Positions 1-6,637 of a stretch of 13,434 nucleotides of DNA are shown here, piece after piece; the first letter of the stretch is position 1, and each line of letters starts with the position of its first letter. Source of the DNA: DATDAH01 sp036525535 (lineage in GTDB: Bacteria; Actinomycetota; Acidimicrobiia; Acidimicrobiales; DATDAH01); contig DATDAH010000100.1 in NCBI GenBank assembly GCA_036525535.1, positions 1 through 13,434 of the forward strand, given 5' to 3'. The notes beneath the pieces were generated by a model that was not told the DNA's origin, ran no database searches, and worked only from the letters and a program-made list of their open reading frames with translations. The position numbers were made by a program, and so were the translations under genes.

Positions 1-771
1 AAGATCGCCTTCACCGGCTCCACCGCGGCGGGCATGAAGATCGCCTCTCTCTGCGGCGAGCAGCTCAAGCGCTACACCCTCGAGCTGGGCGGCAAGTCGG
101 CGGCGATCATCCTCGACGACGCCGACGTCGACACCACGCTGGACAACCTGCTGCAGGTCGCCGGCCTGATGAACAACGGTCAGGCCTGCGTCGCCCAGAC
201 CCGGGTGCTGGCCAGCCGGGCCAAGTACGACGAGGTCGTCAGCGGCCTGGCCACTCGCATGGCCGCGGTCAAGGTCGGCGACCCGGCCGAGATGGACACC
301 GAAGTCGGTCCCCTCGTCGCCGAGCGTCAGCGGGACCGGGTCGAGAAGTACATCGTGCAGGGCCAGGAGGAGGGTGCGGAGGTCGTCGTGGGCGGCGGTC
401 GCCCCGCCGGCCAGGACACGGGCTGGTACGTCGAGCCCACCCTCTTCGCCAAGGTCACCAACGACATGCGCATCGCCCAGGAGGAGATCTTCGGGCCGGT
501 CATCTCGGCCATCCCCTTCGACGACGTCGACGACGCCGTGGCCATCGCCAACGACTCGACCTACGGCCTGTCGGGCTCGGTCTGGACCGCGGATGCCGAG
601 GCCGGCCTCGGCATCGCCAAGCGGGTCCGCACCGGCACGTTCAACGTGAACGGCTTCATGCTCGAGCCCTGCGCCCCGTTCGGCGGGTTCAAGCAGTCCG
701 GCGTGGGTCGGGAGGGCGGGCCCGAGGGCCTGGCCGCCTACCTCGAGGACAAGGCCATCAACCGGTTCTGA
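1..771 (+). CDS. NAD(P)-dependent aldehyde dehydrogenase, C-terminal part (5' truncated by window edge)
   Basis: The reading frame is open from base 1 and ends in TGA, giving 256 visible residues of an enzyme usually about 480-500 long. Roughly the first half is off the window. It would oxidise an aldehyde to its acid with NAD(P)+ in the cytoplasm. Visible family marks (residues counted from base 1) are the FTGS cofactor-binding turn (4-7), the ELGGKS block with general-base Glu28, and GQAC with nucleophilic Cys63. The 35-residue Glu-to-Cys spacing matches the family. EIFGPV (162-167) holds the nicotinamide-ribose Glu and Phe, and PFGGFKQSG lies near the C-terminus. The ATG at 34 falls inside the conserved cofactor region, so it is not the start. 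A luciferase-like oxidoreductase follows after 21 bp, so the two are probably cotranscribed. The family is certain; the substrate is not visible. Confidence 0.96.
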   Translation, partial: KIAFTGSTAAGMKIASLCGEQLKRYTLELGGKSAAIILDDADVDTTLDNLLQVAGLMNNGQACVAQTRVLASRAKYDEVVSGLATRMAAVKVGDPAEMDTEVGPLVAERQRDRVEKYIVQGQEEGAEVVVGGGRPAGQDTGWYVEPTLFAKVTNDMRIAQEEIFGPVISAIPFDDVDDAVAIANDSTYGLSGSVWTADAEAGLGIAKRVRTGTFNVNGFMLEPCAPFGGFKQSGVGREGGPEGLAAYLEDKAINRF

Positions 772-792
772 CCACCACCAGGGGGACATGAC

Positions 793-1659
793 ATGGACTT
801 CGGTCTCTTCGCCGCGCTCGCCGCGCCCTACGTCACCACCGAGGGCCTGATCGCCCTCGGGACCGAGGCCGAGGCCCACGGTGTCGAGTCGTTGTGGGTG
901 GCCGAGCACGTCGTGCTCTTCGACGAGTACGTGCCCGACTACCCCTACGACGAGAACGGGCGCTTTCCGGCGACGGCCGACTCGGGCATCCTCGAACCGC
1001 TCACCACGCTGGCGTTCCTGGCCGGCCAGACCTCCACGGTCCGTCTCGGCACCGGGATCCTGCTGCTGCCGCAGCGCAACCCCGTCTACACGGCCAAAGA
1101 GGTGGCCAACGTCGACTGGCTGTCGGATGGACGCGTCGACTTGGGCATCGGCGTGGGCTGGCAGCAGGAGGAGTTCGCCGCGGTGAACGTCTCATGGCCG
1201 AAGCGAGGCAAGCGGACCGACGAGTACATCGCGGTGATGCGCTCGCTGTGGACCGAGGACACGTCGACCTTCCACGGCGAGTTCTACGAGCTGGACAAGG
1301 CCCGCATGTACCCGAAGCCGACCCAGGCCCACCTGCCGATCCACATCGGCGGCGAATCCGACGCCGCCATGGCCCGAGCCGCCCGCCTCGGCGACGGCTG
1401 GTACACCTTCAACCGCCTGCCCGAGGACGTCGGCCCCGCCCTCGCCCGGCTCGACGAACTGCTCGAGCAGAACGGTCGGACCCGGGCCGACGTGCAGATC
1501 AGCGTCTGTCCCTACATGCACCCCCTGACCCCCGACATGGTCACCGCCTACGGCGAAGCCGGCGTCGACCGGGTCATCGGCATGGTGTTCGGCGCCGGCC
1601 CCGACGACTTCAAGGCCGGCATCGAAGCGCTCGAGCCCTGCCTCGAGCGCGCCCGATGA
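793..1659 (+). CDS. Luciferase-like (LLM class) oxidoreductase, probably F420-dependent
   Basis: This is a 288-residue TIM-barrel flavin/F420 oxidoreductase of the bacterial luciferase-like superfamily. It resembles the actinobacterial Rv2161c-type F420 subgroup (from memory, not searched). Visible family blocks are the N-terminal strand MDFGLF, SLWVAEHV (33-40), LGTGILLLPQRNP (85-97), the DGRVDLGIGVGW strand and loop (112-123), RTDEYI (141-146), and the HIGGESDAAMARAARLGDGW cofactor-phosphate region (184-203). The chosen ATG has a Shine-Dalgarno-like AGGGGGA at 780-786, 6 nt upstream; the ATG at 788 is out of frame. It sits 21 bp after the aldehyde dehydrogenase and just before a strong hairpin, so it is probably the last gene of that operon. 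Such enzymes carry out hydride transfer or monooxygenation on hydrophobic substrates. Cofactor preference (F420 versus FMN) is inferred from the subgroup only. Confidence 0.93.
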   Translation: MDFGLFAALAAPYVTTEGLIALGTEAEAHGVESLWVAEHVVLFDEYVPDYPYDENGRFPATADSGILEPLTTLAFLAGQTSTVRLGTGILLLPQRNPVYTAKEVANVDWLSDGRVDLGIGVGWQQEEFAAVNVSWPKRGKRTDEYIAVMRSLWTEDTSTFHGEFYELDKARMYPKPTQAHLPIHIGGESDAAMARAARLGDGWYTFNRLPEDVGPALARLDELLEQNGRTRADVQISVCPYMHPLTPDMVTAYGEAGVDRVIGMVFGAGPDDFKAGIEALEPCLERAR

Positions 1660-1670
1660 CCACCCCCTCT

Positions 1671-1722
1671 CGTTCTGGCCTCTGATCCTCCGGTCACAGC
1701 CGGTAGATCAGAGGCCAGAACG
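1671..1722 (+). terminator. Nested 17-bp inverted repeat, likely terminator of the ALDH-LLM operon
   Basis: The arms 1671-1687 (CGTTCTGGCCTCTGATC) and 1706-1722 (GATCAGAGGCCAGAACG) are perfect complements over 17 bp. The 18-nt centre contains a second stem, 1690-1694 with 1699-1703 (CCGGT/GCCGG, one G-U pair). It starts 12 bp after the LLM stop codon and ends just before the promoter of the next gene. There is no U tract, which is common for terminators in high-GC actinobacteria. A transcription-insulating role is inferred. Confidence 0.7.
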
Positions 1723-1742
1723 GAGCGGATCGGCTCGTGTCC

Positions 1743-1748
1743 TACGGT
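1743..1748 (+). promoter_or_regulatory. -10 element (TACGGT) for a leaderless SDR transcript
   Basis: TACGGT matches TANNNT and lies exactly 6 nt before the ATG at 1755, so the expected transcription start falls at or beside the A of ATG. No Shine-Dalgarno sequence precedes that ATG, which fits leaderless translation. No clear -35 is visible; its expected position borders the right arm of the upstream hairpin. The ten bases TACGGTCGGG recur at 10463-10472, upstream of the CoA-transferase gene. Confidence 0.5.
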
Positions 1749-1754
1749 CGGGTC

Positions 1755-2579
1755 ATGGAGCAGCTGAGTGGGCGGGTGGCCGTGGTCACGGGGGCCGGGT
1801 CGGGGATCGGGCGGGCCCTGGTGCGCCGGTTCGTGGACGACGGCATGTCGGTGGTCGCGGCCGACGTCGAGGCGGGGGCCCTGGACGAGACGGTGGCCGG
1901 AACGGACGCCGTTGCGGTGGTGTGCGACGTCAGCGATGCCGACGCCGTCGAGGCTCTGGCCGCGACCACCTACGAGCGGTTCGGTGCCGCCCACCTGGTG
2001 TGCGCCAACGCCGGCGTGTTCCAGGGCGGGATCAGCTGGGAGCGCAGCGTCGAGGACTGGCAGTGGGTGCTCGGCGTGAACCTCTGGGGCGTCATCCACG
2101 CGACAAAGGCATTCGTCCCCCGCATGATCGAGGGGGGCGACGAGGGCCACGTCGTGGTCACGTCCTCGATGGCCGGCCTGGCCTGCGCCGCCTTCAGCGG
2201 GCCCTACCAGACGTCCAAGTTCGGGGCCTACGCCGTGGCCGAGTCCCTGGCCCACGACCTGCGGGCGGCCGGCATCCCGATCGGCGTGTCCGCCCTCTGC
2301 CCCGGCGCCGTCAACACCCGCATCGCCGGCTCCGACCGCAATCGCCCCGGCGCGCTGGCGGCCAAGGGCGGCGACGACGTCGACTTCGTCGAAGGCGCCC
2401 TGGCCGGCCTGACCAGCCAGCAGGGCATCGACCCGTCCGAGGTCGCCGCCCGGGTCGTCGCCGGTGTGCAGGCCGGCGACTTCCTCATCCCCACCAACGA
2501 CGCCTACGCCGACCAGCTCCGGGTCCACACCGACGCCCAGATCGCCCGCCAGCTCCCCCCGATGGCCGACTTCAGCTGA
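1755..2579 (+). CDS. Classical short-chain dehydrogenase/reductase (SDR)
   Basis: This 274-residue Rossmann-fold NAD(P)(H) oxidoreductase would interconvert an alcohol and a ketone on an unidentified substrate. Visible are the cofactor motif TGAGSGIG (12-19), CANAG (83-87, the NNAG equivalent), and a catalytic triad of Ser138 (in VTSSMAG), Tyr151 and Lys155 (YQTSK). The Ser-Tyr spacing of 13 is normal. An acidic Asp37 at the end of the second strand suggests NAD(H) preference (inference). PGAVNT (about 199-204) is the usual post-catalytic loop. The start at ATG 1755 is preferred over in-frame GTG 1737 because the protein then begins with the usual short lead-in to the first strand, and because a TANNNT hexamer lies 6 nt upstream. 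The gene is separated from the upstream operon by a hairpin and converges on the next SDR. Confidence 0.94.
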   Translation: MEQLSGRVAVVTGAGSGIGRALVRRFVDDGMSVVAADVEAGALDETVAGTDAVAVVCDVSDADAVEALAATTYERFGAAHLVCANAGVFQGGISWERSVEDWQWVLGVNLWGVIHATKAFVPRMIEGGDEGHVVVTSSMAGLACAAFSGPYQTSKFGAYAVAESLAHDLRAAGIPIGVSALCPGAVNTRIAGSDRNRPGALAAKGGDDVDFVEGALAGLTSQQGIDPSEVAARVVAGVQAGDFLIPTNDAYADQLRVHTDAQIARQLPPMADFS

Positions 2580-2589
2580 ACCCGACTCG

Positions 2590-2637
2590 TACCTCGTGCG
2601 CGACGGCGCCAGAAAAGGCGGGCGGGTGCACGAGGTA
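2590..2637. terminator. Nested inverted repeat between convergent SDR genes, likely bidirectional terminator
   Basis: The arms 2590-2599 (TACCTCGTGC) and 2628-2637 (GCACGAGGTA) are perfect complements. Inside them, CGCC (2607-2610) pairs with GGCG (2617-2620) around the loop AGAAAA. It fills most of the 66-bp gap between two convergent stop codons, the expected place for a shared terminator. Its architecture (long outer stem, short inner stem) resembles the hairpin at 1671-1722, with unrelated sequence. Confidence 0.65.
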
Positions 2638-2645
2638 GGGAGCCA

Positions 2646-3425
2646 CTAGACGGGCATGACGGTGCCGCCGTCGACGCAGAGGATCTGGCCGTTGACCAGG
2701 GCGGCGTCGTCGGAGGCGAAGAACAGGGCGGCCCCGGTCAGCTGATCGGGCTGCACGTTGCGCTTCATGGGGCTGAGCTGCTCGAAGAAGGGCATGGCGA
2801 AGTCGGGCACGGTCGTCTTGGTGGCCTCGGTCATCGTCAGGCCGGGCGCGATGCAGTTCACGGTCACCCCGAACTGGCCGAGCTGGCCCGCCAGGTGGTG
2901 GGTCAGGCCGATCACGCCCCACTTGCTCTGGGCGTAGGCGTAGTTGCCGACCCCGTTGAACTCGGGGTCGAAGGCGTTGATCTGGTGCAGGTAGGCGGCG
3001 ATCGAGGCGATGTTGACGATGCTCCCGCGGCCCTGCTCCACCATGAACGGCGCCACGGCCCGGGCCATGAGCCACTGGCCGTGGAGGTTCACGTCGAACA
3101 CCGTGCGCAAGTAGTCGAGGCTCTGATCCCCGATGTCCAGGTTCCCGTAGATGGCGGCGTTGTTGACCAGGATGTCCACGCTCCCGAACCGCTCCCGGAC
3201 CGCATCGACGCCGGCCTGGACCGAAGCCTCGTCGGCGATGTCGGTGGGCACGGGCTCGACGTCGCCCAGCGCGGCCAGCTCCTCGGCGGCCGAGCGACAC
3301 GTGTCCTCGTCCACTTCGGCGATGGCGACGCGAGCGCCCTCGCCCAGGAAACGCTTGGCGTACTCGAAGCCGATGCCCCCTCCGGCGCCCGTGATGATGG
3401 CCACTCGCCCGTCCAGTCGTCCCAT
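2646..3425 (-). CDS. Short-chain dehydrogenase/reductase with an enlarged Ser-Tyr loop
   Basis: This 259-residue SDR is a probable NAD(P)-dependent alcohol/ketone oxidoreductase. Visible are TGAGGGIG (12-19), NNAA (88-91), catalytic Ser141, and Tyr164/Lys168 in YAQSK. VNCIAPGL (about 191-198) and a C-terminal FFASDDAALVNGQILCVDGG block are typical of FabG-like SDRs. The Ser141-to-Tyr164 distance is 23 residues against the usual 13, adding about ten residues (HQINAFDPEFNGVG region) beside the active site. The ATG at 3425 is chosen over upstream in-frame starts because it gives the standard MGRLDGRVAIITG beginning, is only 22 bp from the divergent gene, and has a TACGTT hexamer 6 nt upstream on its strand. 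No Shine-Dalgarno sequence is visible. It diverges from the DUF7064-like gene and probably shares its promoter region. Confidence 0.94.
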   Translation of the reverse strand: MGRLDGRVAIITGAGGGIGFEYAKRFLGEGARVAIAEVDEDTCRSAAEELAALGDVEPVPTDIADEASVQAGVDAVRERFGSVDILVNNAAIYGNLDIGDQSLDYLRTVFDVNLHGQWLMARAVAPFMVEQGRGSIVNIASIAAYLHQINAFDPEFNGVGNYAYAQSKWGVIGLTHHLAGQLGQFGVTVNCIAPGLTMTEATKTTVPDFAMPFFEQLSPMKRNVQPDQLTGAALFFASDDAALVNGQILCVDGGTVMPV

Positions 3426-3431
3426 GGGGGC

Positions 3432-3441
3432 AACGTAGTCT
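3432..3441. promoter_or_regulatory. Bidirectional promoter core with overlapping -10 elements (SDR / DUF7064-like pair)
   Basis: The ten bases AACGTAGTCT lie in the middle of a 22-bp divergent gap. On the plus strand TAGTCT (3436-3441) is 6 nt from the ATG at 3448. On the minus strand TACGTT (3437-3432) is 6 nt from the ATG at 3425. The two TANNNT hexamers share the central TA, so each transcript would begin at or next to its start codon. Neither gene has a Shine-Dalgarno sequence. The promoter role is inferred from motif and position. Confidence 0.55.
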
Positions 3442-3447
3442 CGACGG

Positions 3448-4554
3448 ATGCTCACTCCGGGAGACGACTTCCCCATCCACCAGGTGGCCGAGCCCATCCG
3501 CCATGTCGGGACCAGCGACCGCAACTTCTACGACCGCTACTACTTCAACGCCCACAACTGCTCGGGCGACCTCTTCCTGGTGCTGGGCCTGGGCCTCTAC
3601 CCGAACCTCGGCACCCAGGACGCCTTCGCCGTGGTCCGCCGCGGCGAGAAGCACCGGGTCGTGCGCTCCAGCCGAGTGTTGGACGACCGCATGGACCTGA
3701 CCACCGGCCCGCTGCGGGTCGAGGTGGTGGAGCCGCTGCGCAAGATCCGCTTCGTGCTCGAGCCGACGGCGCATCCCCTGGCCCTGGACATGACCTTCGA
3801 GGGGGCCCACGCCGCCTTCGAGGAGCCCAAGCAACTCATCCGCAAGTTCGGCCGGCTCCTCTTCGACACCGCCCGCTTCTGCCAGAACGGGCGCTGGTCG
3901 GGATCCCTGGAGGTGGACGGCGAGTCCTTCACGGTCGAGCCCGACACGTGGTGGGGCATGCGGGACCGGTCGTGGGGCGTCCGCCCGGTCGGCGAGGCCG
4001 AGCCGCCCGGGATCCGGGGCCAGACGGGCCAGATGGTCGGGCTCTGGAACTACGCCCCCATGCAGTTCGAGGACCACCAGATCTTCTACATCTGCCAGGA
4101 GGAGCCCGACGGCACCCGCACGCTCGAGGAGGCGATCCGGGTGTGGAACGACCCGGCCCGGGAGCCCGAGCCGTTGGGCCGGCCCGAGTGGGAGCACACC
4201 CTGGTCAGCGGGACCCGCCGGATCGACACCCCGTCGACGCTGTCCTTCCCCGAGGCGCCCGGCGGCGGCTTCACGGTGACGGTGAACCCGCTGGTCAACG
4301 CCTACGTGGCCATCGGGACCGGCTACGGCATCGAGGACGACTGGCGCCACGGCATGTACCAGGGCGACCTGGTCACCCAGTACGTCGAGCACGACATGGC
4401 CGAGCTCGACACCTGGGCCTGGTTCTCCCTCAACGAGCAGGTGGCCCGCTTCGAGCGCTCCGACGGCCCCGTGGGCTACGGCATGCACGAGTACGGCGTC
4501 TTCGGCCCCTTCCCCAAGTTCGGCCTCAGCGACGGAGCCGCCGTCGCCCTCTGA
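3448..4554 (+). CDS. DUF7064-type lipocalin-like protein (AttH/CrtC-like fold family), function unknown
   Basis: This 368-residue protein has no signal peptide or membrane segment and looks cytoplasmic. It is rich in beta-strand-like alternation and aromatic residues. The most recognisable stretch is WWGMRDRSWG (168-177), a signature I associate with actinobacterial DUF7064-type proteins, distantly related to the two-domain lipocalin-like AttH/CrtC group. It is followed by LWNYAPMQF and a C-terminal half with further strands and FSLNEQVARF. Homologues commonly sit beside SDR, crotonase and acyl-CoA genes. A lipid- or steroid-binding or hydratase-like role is conceivable but unproven. The start at ATG 3448 is supported by a TANNNT hexamer 6 nt upstream. 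It diverges from an SDR over 22 bp and converges on a crotonase gene. Family assignment is from memory of the motif and is moderately sure. Confidence 0.85.
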   Translation: MLTPGDDFPIHQVAEPIRHVGTSDRNFYDRYYFNAHNCSGDLFLVLGLGLYPNLGTQDAFAVVRRGEKHRVVRSSRVLDDRMDLTTGPLRVEVVEPLRKIRFVLEPTAHPLALDMTFEGAHAAFEEPKQLIRKFGRLLFDTARFCQNGRWSGSLEVDGESFTVEPDTWWGMRDRSWGVRPVGEAEPPGIRGQTGQMVGLWNYAPMQFEDHQIFYICQEEPDGTRTLEEAIRVWNDPAREPEPLGRPEWEHTLVSGTRRIDTPSTLSFPEAPGGGFTVTVNPLVNAYVAIGTGYGIEDDWRHGMYQGDLVTQYVEHDMAELDTWAWFSLNEQVARFERSDGPVGYGMHEYGVFGPFPKFGLSDGAAVAL

Positions 4555-4561
4555 CCGGTTT

Positions 4562-4580
4562 CGCTCCACCCGTCGGAGCG
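4562..4580. terminator. Short hairpin between convergent genes, candidate bidirectional terminator
   Basis: CGCTCC (4562-4567) pairs with GGAGCG (4575-4580) across the 7-nt loop ACCCGTC. It lies in the 41-bp gap between the stop codons of the DUF7064-like gene (+) and the crotonase gene (-). The stem is only 6 bp and there is no U tract, so a termination role is plausible but weakly supported. Confidence 0.4.
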
Positions 4581-4595
4581 CCCGACACCTCCGGG

Positions 4596-5384
4596 TCAGC
4601 GGCCTCTCCAGTGGGGGTCGCGGCGTTCGGCGGCGGCGGTGATGCCCTCGGCGGCGTCCTCGGTGGCCCCGGCGACCTTGCGCATGGTCTCGCCGAAGCG
4701 CACCGCGTCGATCCAGGGGAGCTCCCGACCGCGGCTGGCCATCTCCTTGATCGCCCGCTGCGCCAGGGGCGCGCCCCGGGTGAGGCGGACGGCCAAGGCG
4801 CGGGCCTCGTCCATCAGTTGGTCGTCGGGGACGACCTTCCAGGCCAGCCCGATCTCCTGGGCCCGGGCGGCGTCGATGGGGTCACCGAGCAGGAGCAGCT
4901 CCATGGCGTGCTGCCAGCCGAGCTTTGGGGGCAGCCGGAGCGCGCCCACGATCGTCGGGACGCCGATGCGAACCTCGGGGTAGGCGAACGTGGCCGACTC
5001 GGCGGCGATGAGGAAGTCGCAGTGGGCGGCGGCGGTGAGGCCGTAGCCGATGCAGGGGCCGTTCACCGCGGCGATCGTCGGCTTGAAGATCTCCCAGCCG
5101 CTCTCGAAGGAGTTCAGCGTGGGGATCTCCCAGAAGGTGCCGGGCCAGGTCCCGACCGATCCGGCCCCGTCCTTCAGGTCGGCGCCGGCGCAGAAGGCCC
5201 GGCCCTCGCCCGTCACGATGGCGACCCAGGCGTCCTGGTCGTCCCGGAACTGCTCCCAGGCCGCGTTGAGCCCCTGGCGCATCGCCCCGTTGATGGCGTT
5301 CAGGGCCTCGGGGCGCCGGTAGGTGATCGTGACCACGTGGCCGTCCTGCTCGTAGCCCACGACCTCGGCCTTCGATTCGCTCAT
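4596..5384 (-). CDS. Enoyl-CoA hydratase/isomerase family protein (crotonase superfamily)
   Basis: This 262-residue crotonase-fold protein has the usual family length. Such enzymes hydrate, isomerise or cleave CoA thioesters in beta-oxidation-like routes. Visible are the substrate-entry block RRPEALNAIN (23-32), the first oxyanion-hole segment FCAGADLKD (64-72), and the second one NGPCIGYGL (108-116). FAYPEVRIGVP (133-143) carries Glu137, which aligns with Glu164 of rat mitochondrial hydratase. The counterpart of rat Glu144, twenty residues earlier, is Thr117. The enzyme may therefore be an isomerase, thioesterase or other crotonase rather than a standard hydratase (inference from hand alignment). 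The ATG start at 5384 has TAGGTT 8 nt upstream and no Shine-Dalgarno sequence, suggesting a leaderless mRNA. It diverges from a thiolase gene over 42 bp, consistent with a shared CoA-thioester pathway. Confidence 0.94.
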   Translation of the reverse strand: MSESKAEVVGYEQDGHVVTITYRRPEALNAINGAMRQGLNAAWEQFRDDQDAWVAIVTGEGRAFCAGADLKDGAGSVGTWPGTFWEIPTLNSFESGWEIFKPTIAAVNGPCIGYGLTAAAHCDFLIAAESATFAYPEVRIGVPTIVGALRLPPKLGWQHAMELLLLGDPIDAARAQEIGLAWKVVPDDQLMDEARALAVRLTRGAPLAQRAIKEMASRGRELPWIDAVRFGETMRKVAGATEDAAEGITAAAERRDPHWRGR

Positions 5385-5392
5385 GGCCGCCG

Positions 5393-5402
5393 AACCTAGA
5401 CT
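5393..5402. promoter_or_regulatory. Bidirectional promoter core with overlapping -10 elements (crotonase / thiolase pair)
   Basis: AACCTAGACT sits in the 42-bp divergent gap. On the minus strand TAGGTT (5398-5393) is 8 nt from the crotonase ATG. On the plus strand TAGACT (5397-5402) would start a transcript around 5408, giving the thiolase a leader of about 19 nt. The hexamers share the central TA, as at 3432-3441. One transcript would be essentially leaderless and the other would carry a ribosome binding site. Confidence 0.55.
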
Positions 5403-5415
5403 CGACCGACCGATC

Positions 5416-5423
5416 GAGGGGGA
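5416..5423 (+). promoter_or_regulatory. Shine-Dalgarno sequence for the first thiolase
   Basis: GAGGGGGA ends 3 nt before the ATG at 5427, with its GAGG core about 7 nt away. It fixes the thiolase start and contrasts with the divergent crotonase gene, which has none. Confidence 0.6.
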
Positions 5424-5426
5424 CCG

Positions 5427-6602
5427 ATGGAGAAGGTGTTCGTCGTGGGCGTCGGCATGACGCCCTTCGTGAAGCCCGGGAGCCGGGAGGGCTGGGACTA
5501 CCCCGACATGGTCCACGACGCCGGGACCGAGGCGCTGGCCGACGCCGGCATCACCTACGAGCAGGTCGACCAGGCCGTGGTCGGGTACAACTTCGGCGAC
5601 TCGACGGCCGGCCAGCGCGCCCTCTACGAGCTGGGCCTGACCGGCATCCCGATCACCAACGTCAACAACAACTGCGCCAGCGGCTCGACGGCGCTGTTCA
5701 CGACCCGGGCCTTCATCGCCGGCGGCATGAGCGACTGTGGCCTCGCCGTGGGCTTCGAACGCATGGACGACGCCCACGTGTACACGACCCGGGCGTACCC
5801 GATCGACAAGCACGTGACCGACATGGTCGACCGCCGGGGCACCGGCGACGTGGTCATCACCGCCCAGCTCTTCGGCAACGCCGGGCGGGAGCACATGGAG
5901 CGCTACGGCACGACGGCCGAGCAGTTCGCCAAGGTGGCGGTCAAGAACCACGCCCACTCGGTCGACAACCCCCTTTCCCAGTACCGGGACCCGTACACGC
6001 TGGAAGAGGTGCTCGAGTCCCGCGAGATGTGGTCGCCGCTGACCCTCCTGCAGTGCTGTCCCACCTCCAGCGGCGCCGCCGCGGCCGTGCTGGCCAGCGA
6101 GCGCTTCGTCGACGAGCACGGGCTCCGGGACCAGGCGGTGGAGATCGTGGGCCAGGCCATGGCCACCGACACCGCCTTCGTGGGCAGCGACCTGAAGATC
6201 TGTGGCACCGAGATGACCCGGTCGGCGGCGCACCAGGCCTACGAGCAGTCGGGCCTCGGCCCCGAGGACGTCGACGTCATCGAGCTCCACGACTGCTTCT
6301 CCACCAACGAGCTCATCACCTACGAGGGTTTGGGGCTCTGCCCCGAGGGCAAGGGGGGCGAGCTGATCGACAGCGGCGCCGTGACCTACGGAGGCGACTG
6401 GGTGGTCAACCCGTCGGGCGGCCTCCTCTCCAAGGGACACCCGATCGGGGCCACCGGCCTGGCCCAGTGCGCCGAGCTCAACTGGCAGCTCCGGGGTCTG
6501 GCCGACAAGCGCCAGGTCGAGGGGGCCGAGGTGGCCCTCCAGCACAACCTCGGCCTGGGCGGCGCCGGCGTGGTCACGCTCTATCAACGCCCATCGGCGT
6601 AG
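5427..6602 (+). CDS. SCP-x type thiolase (lipid-transfer-protein-like acetyl-CoA acetyltransferase), no SCP2 domain
   Basis: This 391-residue thiolase-fold enzyme is of the SCP-x/SCP2-thiolase class, which acts on 3-ketoacyl-CoAs with bulky or branched chains and in steroid side-chain breakdown. Visible are the nucleophile Cys83 in NNCASGS, ELHDCF with His288 and Cys290 (in this class the HDCF Cys supplies the acid/base function of the second cysteine), and NPSGGLLSKGHPIGATG with His338. The C-terminal loop reads NLGLGGAG in place of the CxGG of classical thiolases. The length covers only the thiolase domain, so the SCP2 sterol-carrier domain of eukaryotic SCP-x is absent, as is usual in bacteria. 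Some bacterial members are retro-aldolases with a DUF35 partner, but no such gene is in the window. The start is fixed by a Shine-Dalgarno sequence at 5416-5423. It pairs divergently with a crotonase gene. Confidence 0.94.
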   Translation: MEKVFVVGVGMTPFVKPGSREGWDYPDMVHDAGTEALADAGITYEQVDQAVVGYNFGDSTAGQRALYELGLTGIPITNVNNNCASGSTALFTTRAFIAGGMSDCGLAVGFERMDDAHVYTTRAYPIDKHVTDMVDRRGTGDVVITAQLFGNAGREHMERYGTTAEQFAKVAVKNHAHSVDNPLSQYRDPYTLEEVLESREMWSPLTLLQCCPTSSGAAAAVLASERFVDEHGLRDQAVEIVGQAMATDTAFVGSDLKICGTEMTRSAAHQAYEQSGLGPEDVDVIELHDCFSTNELITYEGLGLCPEGKGGELIDSGAVTYGGDWVVNPSGGLLSKGHPIGATGLAQCAELNWQLRGLADKRQVEGAEVALQHNLGLGGAGVVTLYQRPSA

Positions 6603-6615
6603 CCCCTGACGGGGC
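6602..6615. terminator. Small GC hairpin after the thiolase stop, candidate terminator
   Basis: GCCCC (6602-6606) pairs with GGGGC (6611-6615) around the loop TGAC, starting at the last base of the thiolase stop codon. It lies in the 35-bp gap to the convergent epoxide hydrolase stop. The stem is only 5 bp and no U tract follows, so support is weak. Confidence 0.35.
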
Positions 6616-6637
6616 GGAGCCTCTGAACGCGGACGGG

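Noticed and set aside
1671..1722. Inverted repeat as a transposon end or attachment site
   Set aside because: There is no transposase or integrase gene, no matching distant copy in the window and no visible target duplication. Its place between an operon end and a promoter fits a terminator.
1737..1754. GTG start at 1737 for the first SDR
   Set aside because: The six added codons contain the TACGGT hexamer, which is better explained as the -10 of a leaderless transcript starting at the ATG at 1755.
3426..3524. Longer in-frame N-terminus for the second SDR (start at 3524)
   Set aside because: It would run into the start of the divergent gene. The SDR fold begins normally at the ATG at 3425.
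2572..4569. 665-codon open frame on the minus strand
   Set aside because: It runs antisense through the DUF7064-like gene and in another frame of the second SDR. The translation is low-complexity and rich in Arg, Gly, Val, Ala and Asp, typical of stop-free shadow frames in high-GC DNA. The real genes there have clear family motifs.
2895..5399. 834-codon open frame on the plus strand
   Set aside because: It is a shadow of three real genes (antisense to the SDR and crotonase, out of frame in the DUF7064-like gene). It is compositionally biased and has no recognisable domain.
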